Shown here: in pieces, positions 9,169 to 18,191 of the stretch
Layout: each line of letters starts with the position of its first letter
Numbering within the stretch: position 1 is the stretch's first letter
Source: CAYMDP01 sp964389375
GTDB lineage: Bacteria > Bdellovibrionota > Bdellovibrionia > Bdellovibrionales > UBA1609
DNA length: 64,000 bases
Direction: 5' to 3'
NCBI GenBank assembly: GCA_964389375.1
Contig: CAYMDP010000009.1
Coordinates: 17,784 to 81,783, forward strand
Translations under genes and position numbers: made by a program
The notes under the pieces: generated by a model
The model's input: the letters and a program-made list of their open reading frames with translations, nothing else
Databases searched by the model: none
What the model was told of the DNA's origin: nothing

Positions 9169-10331
9169 GACCGACAGCTTTGATTCTTCTCGCCTATTTA
9201 AGTCTTTTGGCTCTGGGCCTAATGGACAATGTTCGAAGCCCCTATTTTCCATTAATTATCGATGAATTTCAGCTTTCGGACTCTCTGAGTTCTTGGTTTT
9301 TTGCATTAGCCTCTCTATGTGCATTCTTTAGCGCGATTTTGGGTCGTCATTTAATTGAAAAGTTTCAAAGCCTTCATCTTTTGCGTATCGGTTTAGTGCT
9401 TATGGCCCTGGGCTTTTTTTTAATGAGTCAAATGAAGGAGTTTTTTTCGCTCTTAATATTTTGTGGCCTTTTTGGCGCGGGCTTTGGACTGGTGACTGTG
9501 GCTCAGAATGTCAGTATTCAAGAGGTTCCCGATATTTCTTTAAGACGACGCTTGTTTTCAGGTTTGCATAGTATGTATGGCTTTGCGGCCCTGTTAAGTC
9601 CAATCTTGGCCGGATTTTTTTTTAGTTGGCAGTGGAGTTGGCGGACGGCCTTTATGTGGATTTCTTTGGTTCCCGCAGGCATTGCGCTATTTAGCTTCAT
9701 CACTTTTGGAAAAAAACAAAATCTGAAACTCTCTAAAGAAGACCTCTTGCAAGGCTTAAGGTCCAATCGAGAGACACTTAGTCCTAAAGATTTAAGCCAT
9801 GGACTTTACTTGGGCTTAACGATTTCAATTTATATGATTGCAGAAATTTCTCTTTCCACCCGTATCCCCCTTTATGCCATTCGAGAATTGGGCTGGAGCT
9901 TAGAGTCAGGAACCTATCTTCTTGCGACATTTTTTTTGGGTCTTCTTGCGGGAAGACTCTTGTTTTTGATTTTCAGATTCTCAAACTGGTCCGATGGGAA
10001 GATCTTAAATCTTTCACTTGTGCTTTCGACAATTAGCTTTTTTATTGGTCTTTACGGGTCCCCATATTTTTTATCCCTCACTGGATTTTTCTTGGGCCCT
10101 TTTTATCCCCTCGCGATGCAGTTTGTATCTGGAATTTTTTTGAAAAAGAGTGCGGCGGTCATTGCCTACACGGTGGGAATTGGCTCCTTAGTGGTCGTAG
10201 CTATGCATTCGGCCTTAGGGCTTTTAACGGAGGCCTTTGGGATCTTTAAGGCCCTTCATATGGGACCTCTTAGTTTGATCCTGGTTCTTTTCTTGTTGTG
10301 GCTTCGTCCGCGTTTGTTTGCAAATCAATAG
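9156..10331 (+). CDS. Major facilitator superfamily transporter
   Basis: About 391 residues from ATG 9156 (MSALRPTALILL), overlapping the end of mutM by 13 bp. A longer frame exists from GTG 9144. Roughly twelve membrane spans in two halves are separated by a charged loop (GKKQNLKLSKEDLLQGL). The first half has the MFS pattern of a conserved Asp in span 1 (LGLMDNVRSPYFP) and an R-containing loop after span 2. The substrate cannot be read from the sequence. The gene converges on trmO with a 62-bp overlap of coding ends. Confidence 0.8.
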   Translation: MSALRPTALILLAYLSLLALGLMDNVRSPYFPLIIDEFQLSDSLSSWFFALASLCAFFSAILGRHLIEKFQSLHLLRIGLVLMALGFFLMSQMKEFFSLLIFCGLFGAGFGLVTVAQNVSIQEVPDISLRRRLFSGLHSMYGFAALLSPILAGFFFSWQWSWRTAFMWISLVPAGIALFSFITFGKKQNLKLSKEDLLQGLRSNRETLSPKDLSHGLYLGLTISIYMIAEISLSTRIPLYAIRELGWSLESGTYLLATFFLGLLAGRLLFLIFRFSNWSDGKILNLSLVLSTISFFIGLYGSPYFLSLTGFFLGPFYPLAMQFVSGIFLKKSAAVIAYTVGIGSLVVVAMHSALGLLTEAFGIFKALHMGPLSLILVLFLLWLRPRLFANQ

Positions 10332-10995
10332 ATTCGACAAAGATGCGGTTTTCTTTGTAGGTGAAGCGAATATTTTTATCGTAAAGGCTTAAGCCATAGG
10401 TTCGCTCGGGGTACTTTTCGAGGTAAGCAAGGGGGCGAGGGTCTTGGCTTAGACTCCCAATAATCAACTGTCGTAAGGTTCTGGTGGGCTGTGTTTTTTC
10501 TTCATCCGCCAGTTGAGCCTCCGCCCGCTCTGAAAATTCAACCTCCATCCGTATGTCTTTAGTGAGCAGCTCAGAGCTTGCCTCGGGCTGAAGATCATAT
10601 TCGGGAATATAAGGTTTGATATCGTAGATGGGGCTTTGATCGACCAGATCAATTCCAGACACGCGCAAGAAACCCTCTTCGATAGAGTGAAGTTTAACTA
10701 AACTGAGTGCGATAGGATTTGGGCGGTGAGGAGACCGGGTCGCAAAAACCGAAAGTCGGCCCCCACGCATTCGTGGGACTCGAATTTTGGAATGTTTTGA
10801 CGCCAAGCTGAGGTGAAATCCAGCGATCAACCAAAGATGAGAATATAGCTTTAGATCTTGAATAAAAGAAAAGTCGGAGTACTCGGGGAGCATGCGGACA
10901 ATGGCCTGACTGCTGGGTGAAAGAAGTCCTTGTCTGGGGGTCCCAAATTTTTCTTTGTAGCAAGACTCTAAAATGGCAATGGTTTCAAGTTGCAC
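10270..10995 (-). CDS. trmO: tRNA (N6-threonylcarbamoyladenosine37-N6)-methyltransferase TrmO
   Basis: TrmO (YaeB/TsaA domain) methylates t6A at position 37 of some threonine tRNAs using S-adenosylmethionine. The chosen GTG start at 10995 has GAGGT 5 nt upstream and gives VQLETIAILESCYKEKFGTPRQ, which lines up with the start of the family; about 241 residues, close to the usual 235. A longer frame reaches ATG 11205 but its extra 70 residues are Lys/Ser-rich and unlike the family. Hallmarks are FGTPRQGL, the VFATRSPHRPNPI block that binds the cofactor, and DLVDQSPIYDIKPY. The C-terminus overlaps the converging MFS gene. Confidence 0.88.
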   Translation of the reverse strand: MQLETIAILESCYKEKFGTPRQGLLSPSSQAIVRMLPEYSDFSFIQDLKLYSHLWLIAGFHLSLASKHSKIRVPRMRGGRLSVFATRSPHRPNPIALSLVKLHSIEEGFLRVSGIDLVDQSPIYDIKPYIPEYDLQPEASSELLTKDIRMEVEFSERAEAQLADEEKTQPTRTLRQLIIGSLSQDPRPLAYLEKYPERTYGLSLYDKNIRFTYKENRIFVESIDLQTNADEATTRKEPGSN

Positions 10996-11094
10996 GGGGA
11001 CCTCATATGAACATATCAGGAGACCTAACAAATGCCCTGTAGTCTGACAATGACCTTTTGACTTAAGTCCTTCAGAAGCTTTAAATTCTGAGTC

Positions 11095-12999
11095 ATGTTT
11101 TCTTTTCAAATTCGCCAACTCGGACTTCGTCTTGCGAGCTTGTTGCTTGTCTATAGCTTGATTCGATTCGCATTTTTGGTCCTTCACTGGCAGGCGCTGG
11201 GCCAAGAATCAGCATTTGCTCTTATTCGGTCCTTTTATCTGGGCCTTCGTTTTGATTTATCGGCCATTGCCTTTTTAAATGCCCCCTTTATCATTTTGGC
11301 ACTTTTACCTTTGGCGATACTATTAAATCCAGTCTTACAGGAATTAAATCGCTTTTGCTTTTGGGCGCTGAACTTCTTTTTTATCGGGGCGAACGTCACT
11401 GATCTTGAGTTGGTCCGGTTTACCGGAAAGCGGGTGAATTGGGATATCTTTTCGATTCGGGAAGATATTCAACAGCATTCTTGGAGTGTTTTAAGTACTT
11501 ATTGGCCCCATTCTCTTTTTTTGATTTTCCTAGGGGTTTTGCTCTATTTCTTCGATCGCAACACAGCCCCAAAAGATCTTAACAGACTGTCGCCCTCAAG
11601 ATCTGTCATCTTTGCTTTGATCATCCTAGCGGGTTCGGTCCTAGCAATGCGTGGGGGACTTCAGTTAAAACCCATCAAACCCATTAATGCATTCCAGTAC
11701 GGTAGCCAAGAGTTGGGCCTGTTGACGCTGAATAGTACCTTTACGCTCTTAACCAGTAAAAAAGGTCCAAGATTGCAGCCGGTGAAAGAATATTCCTCCG
11801 CGGAAGAGCTGCTCGAAGTTTTAAAATTTGAAGATCAATTTGTGTCTCATTGGCATGGACGGTTTAAAGGCTATAACTTGGTTATTATTTTACTTGAAAG
11901 CTTTGGCTCTGAGTATGTCGGCCATTTTAATTCCGGAAAGGGCTATACGCCTTTTCTGGATAGCTTAATAAAAGAATCCTTAGTTTTTGAAAACCATTTC
12001 TCGAACGGCAGAAGATCGATCGAAGCTATTCCTGCAGTCTTGTCGGGAATTCCATCTTTGATGGAAGAACCTTTTTTAACTTCGAACTTTCAATCCAATC
12101 GGATTCAGGGACTGGCCGAAATTTTTAAGAAACAGGATTACTCGACTTCATTTTTTCATGGAGCTCAGAATGGTTCGATGTTTTTTGATAGTTTTGCCGC
12201 GAGAACCGGTTTTGAATCTTACTTCGGCCTTTCGGAGTTTCCAGACCCCAGCCAAAGTGACGGCCAGTGGGGAATTTATGACGAAGCCTTCTTTCAATTT
12301 TTTTCTGAGCAGTTGGGTGAGACGCGACAGCCATTTTTTGGCTTCATATTTACCTTAAGTTCTCATCACCCTTATAAAATTCCAGAGCAGTACAAAGGGA
12401 AATTTCCTTTAGGCGAACTCGAGATTCATCCAAGCATTGGCTATACGGACTTTGCGCTGGCTCGGTTTTTTGAAAGTGCCAAGAAGCAGGACTGGTTTAA
12501 AAAGACTTTGTTTGTGATCACTTCAGATCACACTCAGCTTTCTAATACTCCAAAGTATCAAACGCAGTCTGGCGTTTACCGTGTGCCCCTGTTGTTTTAT
12601 TCAGAGGGGATGGATTGGACGGGTGTTTCTGGATCGAGAGTGTCTCAGCATGTGGATCTGGTTCCCACTCTTTTAGATTTATTTGGTGTTCAGGGAGAGC
12701 CCTTAAATTATTTTGGGCAAAGTCTGTTTAATTCTGGCCAGCACGCAAGGGTTGTGAACTCGTCTCCGCGAGGTATCTGGCTGATGGATCGAAATAATTT
12801 TGTTGAACTGAATACTTTAAGTCGTCAGGTAAGCTGCCATTCCCTCGATGGATCCTGGCCGGGGGAGACCTCGGGTCCGAGCTTTTCTTTTGAAGAAAGC
12901 CTCGCAGGCAAGTCGTCCTGTGCCCAATCCGGAGCCCTGGCCCTCGCTTACTTTCAGTATTTTGTAAATGCTTTGCTTAATAATTCTTTATTTCCCTAG
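11095..12999 (+). CDS. LtaS-like sulfatase-fold phosphotransferase, inner membrane
   Basis: 634 residues: about five N-terminal membrane spans (within residues 1-200) followed by a large periplasmic alkaline-phosphatase-fold domain. Metal-site motifs are visible: LESFGSE (first Glu), NGRRSIEAIPAVLSGIPSL carrying the nucleophile position, and ITSDHTQ. The nucleophile position is Ser where lipoteichoic acid synthases have Thr, as in several Gram-negative relatives. Such enzymes move phosphoglycerol or phosphoethanolamine groups from lipids onto glycans or act as lipid phosphodiesterases. The exact acceptor cannot be told. Start ATG 11095 lies about 100 bp from the divergent trmO. Confidence 0.8.
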   Translation: MFSFQIRQLGLRLASLLLVYSLIRFAFLVLHWQALGQESAFALIRSFYLGLRFDLSAIAFLNAPFIILALLPLAILLNPVLQELNRFCFWALNFFFIGANVTDLELVRFTGKRVNWDIFSIREDIQQHSWSVLSTYWPHSLFLIFLGVLLYFFDRNTAPKDLNRLSPSRSVIFALIILAGSVLAMRGGLQLKPIKPINAFQYGSQELGLLTLNSTFTLLTSKKGPRLQPVKEYSSAEELLEVLKFEDQFVSHWHGRFKGYNLVIILLESFGSEYVGHFNSGKGYTPFLDSLIKESLVFENHFSNGRRSIEAIPAVLSGIPSLMEEPFLTSNFQSNRIQGLAEIFKKQDYSTSFFHGAQNGSMFFDSFAARTGFESYFGLSEFPDPSQSDGQWGIYDEAFFQFFSEQLGETRQPFFGFIFTLSSHHPYKIPEQYKGKFPLGELEIHPSIGYTDFALARFFESAKKQDWFKKTLFVITSDHTQLSNTPKYQTQSGVYRVPLLFYSEGMDWTGVSGSRVSQHVDLVPTLLDLFGVQGEPLNYFGQSLFNSGQHARVVNSSPRGIWLMDRNNFVELNTLSRQVSCHSLDGSWPGETSGPSFSFEESLAGKSSCAQSGALALAYFQYFVNALLNNSLFP

Positions 13000-13145
13000 T
13001 TTTTTACTGGGATTTGGGCTTCCGCATTAGTCGCCGGGCATTATGGCTTTTCCCCAAATTGTTGAAATTTGGTTATCTTCGATGCGTCGTCTAGACAAAT
13101 TGAGTTCCCACGGTTTAGGCTTTGGGCCTTCAAAGGGGGACGGGG

Positions 13146-14303
13146 ATGGGGAAAAAAACTTTTGGACTGATGGGCTTAGTTTTTGTGCTCTTTCTGCTCT
13201 CGTCTTGCGCTCCAAAGGACCCCGTTTTAACTACCGAACGCCAAGTTCGGCCATTGAGCACAAGTGCAATTGACGGTTTAGATTACGCGAATTTTTCCCT
13301 CGCTTACACGTCACTGATTCCTCGATTAATGGCTCTCGCAGAAAATCCACAAGTTCTTCAGGACAGCTCGGGTTGCCCAATTCTAAGGGTGCTTGAAGAT
13401 AAAGCAGAGTCGCGAAAGATCGAGCTTCATTTTTCTAAAAACGGGGACCCTTGTGAAACTGCAGTCTTCGATGGCGAGAAAATGAGAGGTCTTTTTAAAG
13501 GGGTAGAACGAATTGATATTCGTTATGAAGCCGCATCTTCAGAGACCCAGATCGAGAAGACATGTGAAGAGACTCAGCAAAAACTTAGCGCTCGGTCAAA
13601 GGCTGTTGCTGTAGAGGTTTGCGCCTTTCAAAACAGAAAAGTTTTGAGTTTGCGTTATTGGACCTCGGTTCCTATTTCTTCCATTCTTAGAACTAGAGCA
13701 AAGGACGGGCTTGAGAGAACGATCCATGTTGACGCCGAAGAGCGAAGCCTGGATCTGGATTTAGTGACTTCAGAGGCTGGCTCCAACACCTTCCGGAGCC
13801 ATTTTAGAAGCCAGGCTGAGGGCACTCACATTCAAAAAGATCAAGGTTACCAGAGAACCGGGGTTTTCGAGCAGCGAGTCAACTATTCGGGTCTTTGGAG
13901 TGAAGGCGCTCTTGCATTGGACGAACTTAACTTTTTGAAAAAAGAAAAAGTCGAGCACCGAGAACTTTCCAGAAGTAGCTGGGCCTATAAAAATAGCTTC
14001 GAGAATCTTTATATTTTGAATCTAACAGGGGCTCCGACCGGAAGTGGGAACCTTAAGAATTTGTCAGGGATAATTACCTTTGATCCTCAATGTTTGATTG
14101 CTGAAGGTGAGTTAAGAGTTCTAAGTTACTCAAACTCCGAACCTCGAGCGCCAAAACTTTCGACCCGAGATCCTTTGCTATTGTCGGCTTCTCAAGTTTC
14201 GAACGGCAAAGTCGCTAAGGTGGGTCCTCGAATGGATTGCACACAAAAAGCGGCCTCTCCATACGGAAACTTTATTCCTTACGATTTGGTCTTTGCGCGC
14301 TAG
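13146..14303 (+). CDS. Lipoprotein of unknown function
   Basis: About 385 residues from ATG 13146, which directly follows a purine-rich GGGGGACGGGG stretch; a longer frame starts at 13122. MGKKTF, a hydrophobic stretch and the lipobox LLSSC make it a lipoprotein. The mature part is mixed alpha/beta, with four further Cys in two nearby pairs and no recognisable catalytic motif. A single gene, with an upstream gap of about 145 bp. I do not recognise the family. Confidence 0.7.
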   Translation: MGKKTFGLMGLVFVLFLLSSCAPKDPVLTTERQVRPLSTSAIDGLDYANFSLAYTSLIPRLMALAENPQVLQDSSGCPILRVLEDKAESRKIELHFSKNGDPCETAVFDGEKMRGLFKGVERIDIRYEAASSETQIEKTCEETQQKLSARSKAVAVEVCAFQNRKVLSLRYWTSVPISSILRTRAKDGLERTIHVDAEERSLDLDLVTSEAGSNTFRSHFRSQAEGTHIQKDQGYQRTGVFEQRVNYSGLWSEGALALDELNFLKKEKVEHRELSRSSWAYKNSFENLYILNLTGAPTGSGNLKNLSGIITFDPQCLIAEGELRVLSYSNSEPRAPKLSTRDPLLLSASQVSNGKVAKVGPRMDCTQKAASPYGNFIPYDLVFAR

Positions 14304-14321
14304 TTTTAAATGGGCGTTTAA

Positions 14322-14333
14322 GCCTATTTAGGC
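14322..14333. terminator. Weak stem-loop after the lipoprotein gene
   Basis: GCCTA, a 2-nt loop and TAGGC, followed by AAATT, 19 bp after the stop codon. The stem is short and the T-run poor, so this is only a possible terminator. The rest of the 278-bp gap to 14582 holds a 7-bp GC-rich hairpin (GGGGGCA/TGCCCCC near 14538-14560) and a weak 61-codon frame that I did not accept as a gene. Confidence 0.2.
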
Positions 14334-14581
14334 AAATTCGACTGAATCGACCAGCGCTCGGTTTAGAAATCCAAAAACTCAGGCTTCAATTTTTATCCTA
14401 AGGCTATGACTTCTATAGCTTTGAGGATTTCATAAAACTTTGGATTTGATTTGGCCATTGGACATAGATGGGTCCCCGAAAAACTTCGACCCAAGTAAAC
14501 TTGAGTTTTTTGTCCCAATGGATGTTAGAGATCGGATATTGGGGGCAGGGCTTGCCCCCGAATCGCGAGATCTGAAGGATC

Positions 14582-15709
14582 TTATTCTGGATCCGCTTGA
14601 ACTTTTAGACTTCGTTTTTGAATAACCGCCAAGATCGGCCAATGGTCGCTGACTCCTGTGGGTCTATTTTCGTCGAATCTTGCAGGCGAAAGCCAGGGGT
14701 TCTTCTGGTATCGACTTTCATTTGGAATTCGGATCGAGCGATTGACCAGGTGCCAGTTTGCGGTGCCCCCATCTTCTTTCATGCGTGGATCAAAAAGAAG
14801 AGAGTCTAAAAATGACCACTGGCGCAGGCTATGGTAGTAATTGGTTCCGCGGCAGCCTTCACAGCCGACGAGGTGGGAGACGATCCATTCGGCACCGAGG
14901 TGCTTTTCATAAAACTTATTATTGTTTTCATCCGAGGTCGAAATGTTAAAATCTCCCCCAGCCACCACTAGATATTCTTTTGGGGTTTCTCTTTTTAGCT
15001 TATTGATATGCTGGATGGCTTGCCCTCTCCAGTAGCTTGGATTTGAGGGGTTTGGAAAATGCACCGTGAAAGCTCTTAGCTTTTGGCCATCAGGAAGAGT
15101 GAAATCAGCCTGAATGATACCTCGAGATCGTGAAGCCCAGACCTTGTCCTCTTCTGTTTTTCCAACATAAGGAATCTTGTGAAGCTTGGCTTCTCCAATT
15201 TGAGGCAGCCTTGAAAGCATTCCCACATCGATCCCGCGGGGGTCAAAGCCTTCAATTAGGATGACATGCTTATAGGCCGCAGGCTTTAAGTACTCCTCAG
15301 AAAGCTTTCTAAGGATCTTGATATTTTCAACTTCAGAGACCAGCAACAAGTCGGGTCCTCGCCCTCCATTTACCTGTAGGATCGCGTCCGCAAGGCGACT
15401 TAGCTTACGATCGACGACCTTGTCATTCCAGTCATGGGTGAGGCATTCGTCTCTATATCGCGGGGAGCGCATGGCATTACAGGCTTTGGTATGTTCGGGA
15501 GTCCCCTTAAGAGTCAGTGGAAGAAATGAGAAGTCTTCGGTCCCTTCATCAAATTCAGTATCAAACAAGTTCTCCAGATTGTAGGCCATGATTGAAACCT
15601 GGTCTGTTGATTCTCCCAGACCAGAATCAAAATGCTTTTTGCCCGTCGTACAAGAGGCCAAGGAGACGAGCAGAGAAATGACAACAAAAAAATGAAGACG
15701 AGCTTTCAT
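14582..15709 (-). CDS. Exported EEP-fold nuclease/phosphatase lipoprotein
   Basis: 375 residues. A lipoprotein signal peptide ends in LVSLASC (Cys20). The mature protein is an endonuclease/exonuclease/phosphatase (DNase I-like) domain: AYNLENLFDTEFDE gives the first metal-binding residues, LLVSEVEN the catalytic Glu, FTVHFPN the strand before the active site, GGDFNIS the Asp-Asn pair and GVSDHWPI the final Asp-His. All key residues are present, so it is probably active. Such domains cut DNA or phosphoesters; with an exported nuclease role in nutrient scavenging as one option and phosphoinositide or sphingolipid hydrolysis as others. Confidence 0.85.
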   Translation of the reverse strand: MKARLHFFVVISLLVSLASCTTGKKHFDSGLGESTDQVSIMAYNLENLFDTEFDEGTEDFSFLPLTLKGTPEHTKACNAMRSPRYRDECLTHDWNDKVVDRKLSRLADAILQVNGGRGPDLLLVSEVENIKILRKLSEEYLKPAAYKHVILIEGFDPRGIDVGMLSRLPQIGEAKLHKIPYVGKTEEDKVWASRSRGIIQADFTLPDGQKLRAFTVHFPNPSNPSYWRGQAIQHINKLKRETPKEYLVVAGGDFNISTSDENNNKFYEKHLGAEWIVSHLVGCEGCRGTNYYHSLRQWSFLDSLLFDPRMKEDGGTANWHLVNRSIRIPNESRYQKNPWLSPARFDENRPTGVSDHWPILAVIQKRSLKVQADPE

Positions 15710-15902
15710 TAAGAATCCTTTTTTTGGGGAGCATGAATGACTCCGAGGGCTAAGATATACAGGGCTTTGCCAATTTTTCCAGAGATTTACACCCCTGACA
15801 CAAATCTAAAAATTCACTGGGGGTTTTTGCCTTGCAAGGGCATTTGAATCATGGGAGAAATTTTGGGTCCCGGGGGATGGGACTTTGCGAAAAGGGGATG
15901 GG

Positions 15903-16886
15903 ATGTTTGAGATGATGGCGCGAGTCTTTAGGTTCCTAATCACACTTAGTCTTACGGTTTTCCTTTCTCACTTCGCCTCGGCACAAGAGGATATGGACCT
16001 AGATTCCTCCGCGGGAGATTCTCGCATAGAGATCGAGCCGCCACCGGTTGTGCAGTCCGACAATACTTCTCCAGTTGTGATCCCCATTACCGAACAAGAC
16101 AACCGAATTTCTAGGCGAAGAAGCCCCTGGGGTGTTGCTTTTTTTAACTGGTCAAGTGTCGGAATTGAAAAAGTAAGAGAGGGCCGATCCAGGCTCGAAA
16201 CTTATAACTATTTTAGTTTTGATTACCGCCTCAATTATAATAGTAAAATTTCTATCCGTCCGGAGTTTTACATCGCAGGAGCGGGCGACAATTTTATGGA
16301 TCGCTACGAAGATGGCAGTGTTGAGATGGGGGATATATACGTTCAATATTCTCACAATAGCTGGGCCCTTCTTCCTGGAGATATTGGTCTTCTTGGGGCA
16401 TTTAGAGTCTATTACCCGAATGCAGAGCACAGTAAGCAAACTCGCCAACTGGCTCAGCTTCAGGCTCGAATGATTTTTAACCGCCCCTTCGGAAATGGAA
16501 TAGAATTGGCCTATCATCTTCGTCCAAAGTTTTTTGTACAAACTCAAAAAACCTACAGAAATGAATTTTTCAATGTGAAAGCAAACCAAATGGCCCAGAT
16601 CGAACAATTGATTGAGCTTTCGAAGCGGCTTACGCCTGACTTTGGAATTTCCCAATCTGTCGGAGCCGAGCATCGTTGGATTTACGGATCTGATGCAGAA
16701 AATATTGATCCTGAAGTGACAAGCGCTCTTGAAATGACGACTTCAGCAAGTCTAAGACTTGGTGGGATTAGTTTTCGTGGCGGGGTGACTTATTCTGCAC
16801 GGGTCAACGACCGTAACAGTCGAGTCAGAGCTTTGTACAACGAAAGCGACTCTGAGTATTTCTTAATGACCTATGCCTATTTCTAA
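15903..16886 (+). CDS. Outer-membrane beta-barrel protein, unknown function
   Basis: About 327 residues from ATG 15903, with AAAAGGGG about 6 nt upstream; a TTG at 15885 would add six residues. The signal peptide is cleaved after HFASA. A proline-rich linker (about residues 30-70) is followed by about ten amphipathic beta-strands with alternating aromatic residues, and the protein ends in YAYF, the C-terminal aromatic typical of BamA-inserted barrels. Function unknown. Its stop overlaps the start of the next gene by 14 bp, implying translational coupling with the beta-helix membrane protein. Confidence 0.7.
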   Translation: MFEMMARVFRFLITLSLTVFLSHFASAQEDMDLDSSAGDSRIEIEPPPVVQSDNTSPVVIPITEQDNRISRRRSPWGVAFFNWSSVGIEKVREGRSRLETYNYFSFDYRLNYNSKISIRPEFYIAGAGDNFMDRYEDGSVEMGDIYVQYSHNSWALLPGDIGLLGAFRVYYPNAEHSKQTRQLAQLQARMIFNRPFGNGIELAYHLRPKFFVQTQKTYRNEFFNVKANQMAQIEQLIELSKRLTPDFGISQSVGAEHRWIYGSDAENIDPEVTSALEMTTSASLRLGGISFRGGVTYSARVNDRNSRVRALYNESDSEYFLMTYAYF

Positions 16887-18084
16887 GACCTTGTTGGCGC
16901 GGATATTTCTATCCACAATCCTTCTATGTCCCTTATTGGCTTTCAGTGAAGAGCAGGGCCAATCCAAAGTTCCTCCAAAGGTTTTGATTGAAATTGGTGA
17001 GGGAAGAGTCAGTGTTAGGGCCGAAGGCCTGGATCTTCCTGAGGATGAACTTAAATCCCTCGAGACAGAATTCTTGGTCAGCGAAGAGCTTTCTCATTTA
17101 GTGATCACAGATCAAAAAGTGCAACTGACGATCGAAGGCAAGGCCCTTGATAATTTAAAGAAAAAATTAAGTCGAAGAAAAGACGCAAGTCTTAAAGAGC
17201 TTAAAGATATCATTCGCTTTGAGGCCCGAAGAGCTTCGGGTAATGAAAAAGCAGAAGCCTTCGAAGAAGAGGCGGATCAAATTAGGTTGTTTACTGGATC
17301 CGAGCGCGTTGTGATGGGCGGTCACACTGTGATTCGCGAGGATGAAAGTATTTCTGAGCTTTTGGTCGTTGGGGGCTCTGCTGAAATTCTAGGACATGTT
17401 GAGCGCTTAGTTGTACTTGGCGGGGTGGTTCGTATTGGGCCGAGTGCGAAGATTTCAGATGAGATGATCAATCTCGGTGGGCAAGTTGAAATCGATCCGG
17501 CAGCTCAGGTGGATGGAAAAAGATCCGATGTGGCAATTCCTTTAGGGGATGATGTGTGGGACCTCTTAAAGCAGAGTCTGAGAGAGAAAAAGAATCGGTA
17601 TTTCTCGAGCACTCCCACGGTGATCTTTTTTTTCGTAGTTAAAGTGATGGTTCTTTTGATTTTTTGGTTTTTGGGTGAGTTTTTTGCTCCGGTCTTTCAG
17701 TCCAAGATTCGAGAAAATTTAGCTTCAAGCCCCTTTAGAAGTTTAGGCTTTGCGTTTTTATCTCTGCTTTTGATCATCCCACTGACCTTGATGTTGACAC
17801 TTTCTATTGTGGGCATCCCACTGCTTCCGCTTCAGTTTTCATTTATTTTTCTATTCGCGATCTATGGCTATGTTCAGTCGGCGACGGTTTTGGCCACAAA
17901 GCTGCCGCGACTAAAATTGAAACAGCTTTGGATGTTTGCTCTATTGGGGATCTTTATTTTTGAAGCTCTTCGATGGATTCCACTCTTGGGCGCTTTTTTA
18001 GTGGGACTTTTTGCCCTTGCGGGCTACGGAGCCGCTAGTCGGGCCTTCTCGAGCATGATCTTTTCGCGACGCAAAGCCCTTTGA
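16873..18084 (+). CDS. Exported beta-helix domain with C-terminal membrane helices
   Basis: 403 residues. Signal peptide to about residue 25 (LLAFSEE), a mixed region, then about residues 145-215 with repeated short strands of the type found in bactofilin-like or left-handed beta-helices (ELLVVGGSAEILGHVERLVV then GGVVRIGPSAKISD). The last 170 residues have four or so hydrophobic spans. Polymer-like beta-helix plus C-terminal membrane segments is a known but uncharacterised architecture. The start lies within the end of the barrel gene, so the two products may form an envelope complex; that is inference. Confidence 0.65.
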   Translation: MPISKTLLARIFLSTILLCPLLAFSEEQGQSKVPPKVLIEIGEGRVSVRAEGLDLPEDELKSLETEFLVSEELSHLVITDQKVQLTIEGKALDNLKKKLSRRKDASLKELKDIIRFEARRASGNEKAEAFEEEADQIRLFTGSERVVMGGHTVIREDESISELLVVGGSAEILGHVERLVVLGGVVRIGPSAKISDEMINLGGQVEIDPAAQVDGKRSDVAIPLGDDVWDLLKQSLREKKNRYFSSTPTVIFFFVVKVMVLLIFWFLGEFFAPVFQSKIRENLASSPFRSLGFAFLSLLLIIPLTLMLTLSIVGIPLLPLQFSFIFLFAIYGYVQSATVLATKLPRLKLKQLWMFALLGIFIFEALRWIPLLGAFLVGLFALAGYGAASRAFSSMIFSRRKAL

Positions 18085-18191
18085 TCTTTAAGGGATTCCA
18101 CCTAGGATAAGTTCTTAAGCCCTAGAGTTTGTGGCCTGCAATTCACTTCATCGGACTTGCAAGCTCAAGCGCATTTGTTTTGAGGTGAAAA

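Noticed and set aside
10996..11205. N-terminal extension of TrmO to ATG 11205
   Set aside because: Extra residues are Lys/Ser-rich and unlike the family, while GTG 10995 has a good ribosome-binding site and the family start.
14440..14625. 61-codon plus-strand frame after the lipoprotein gene, starting at TTG
   Set aside because: Poorly spaced ribosome-binding site, overlaps the coding end of the EEP lipoprotein gene by 44 bp, and no recognisable domain.
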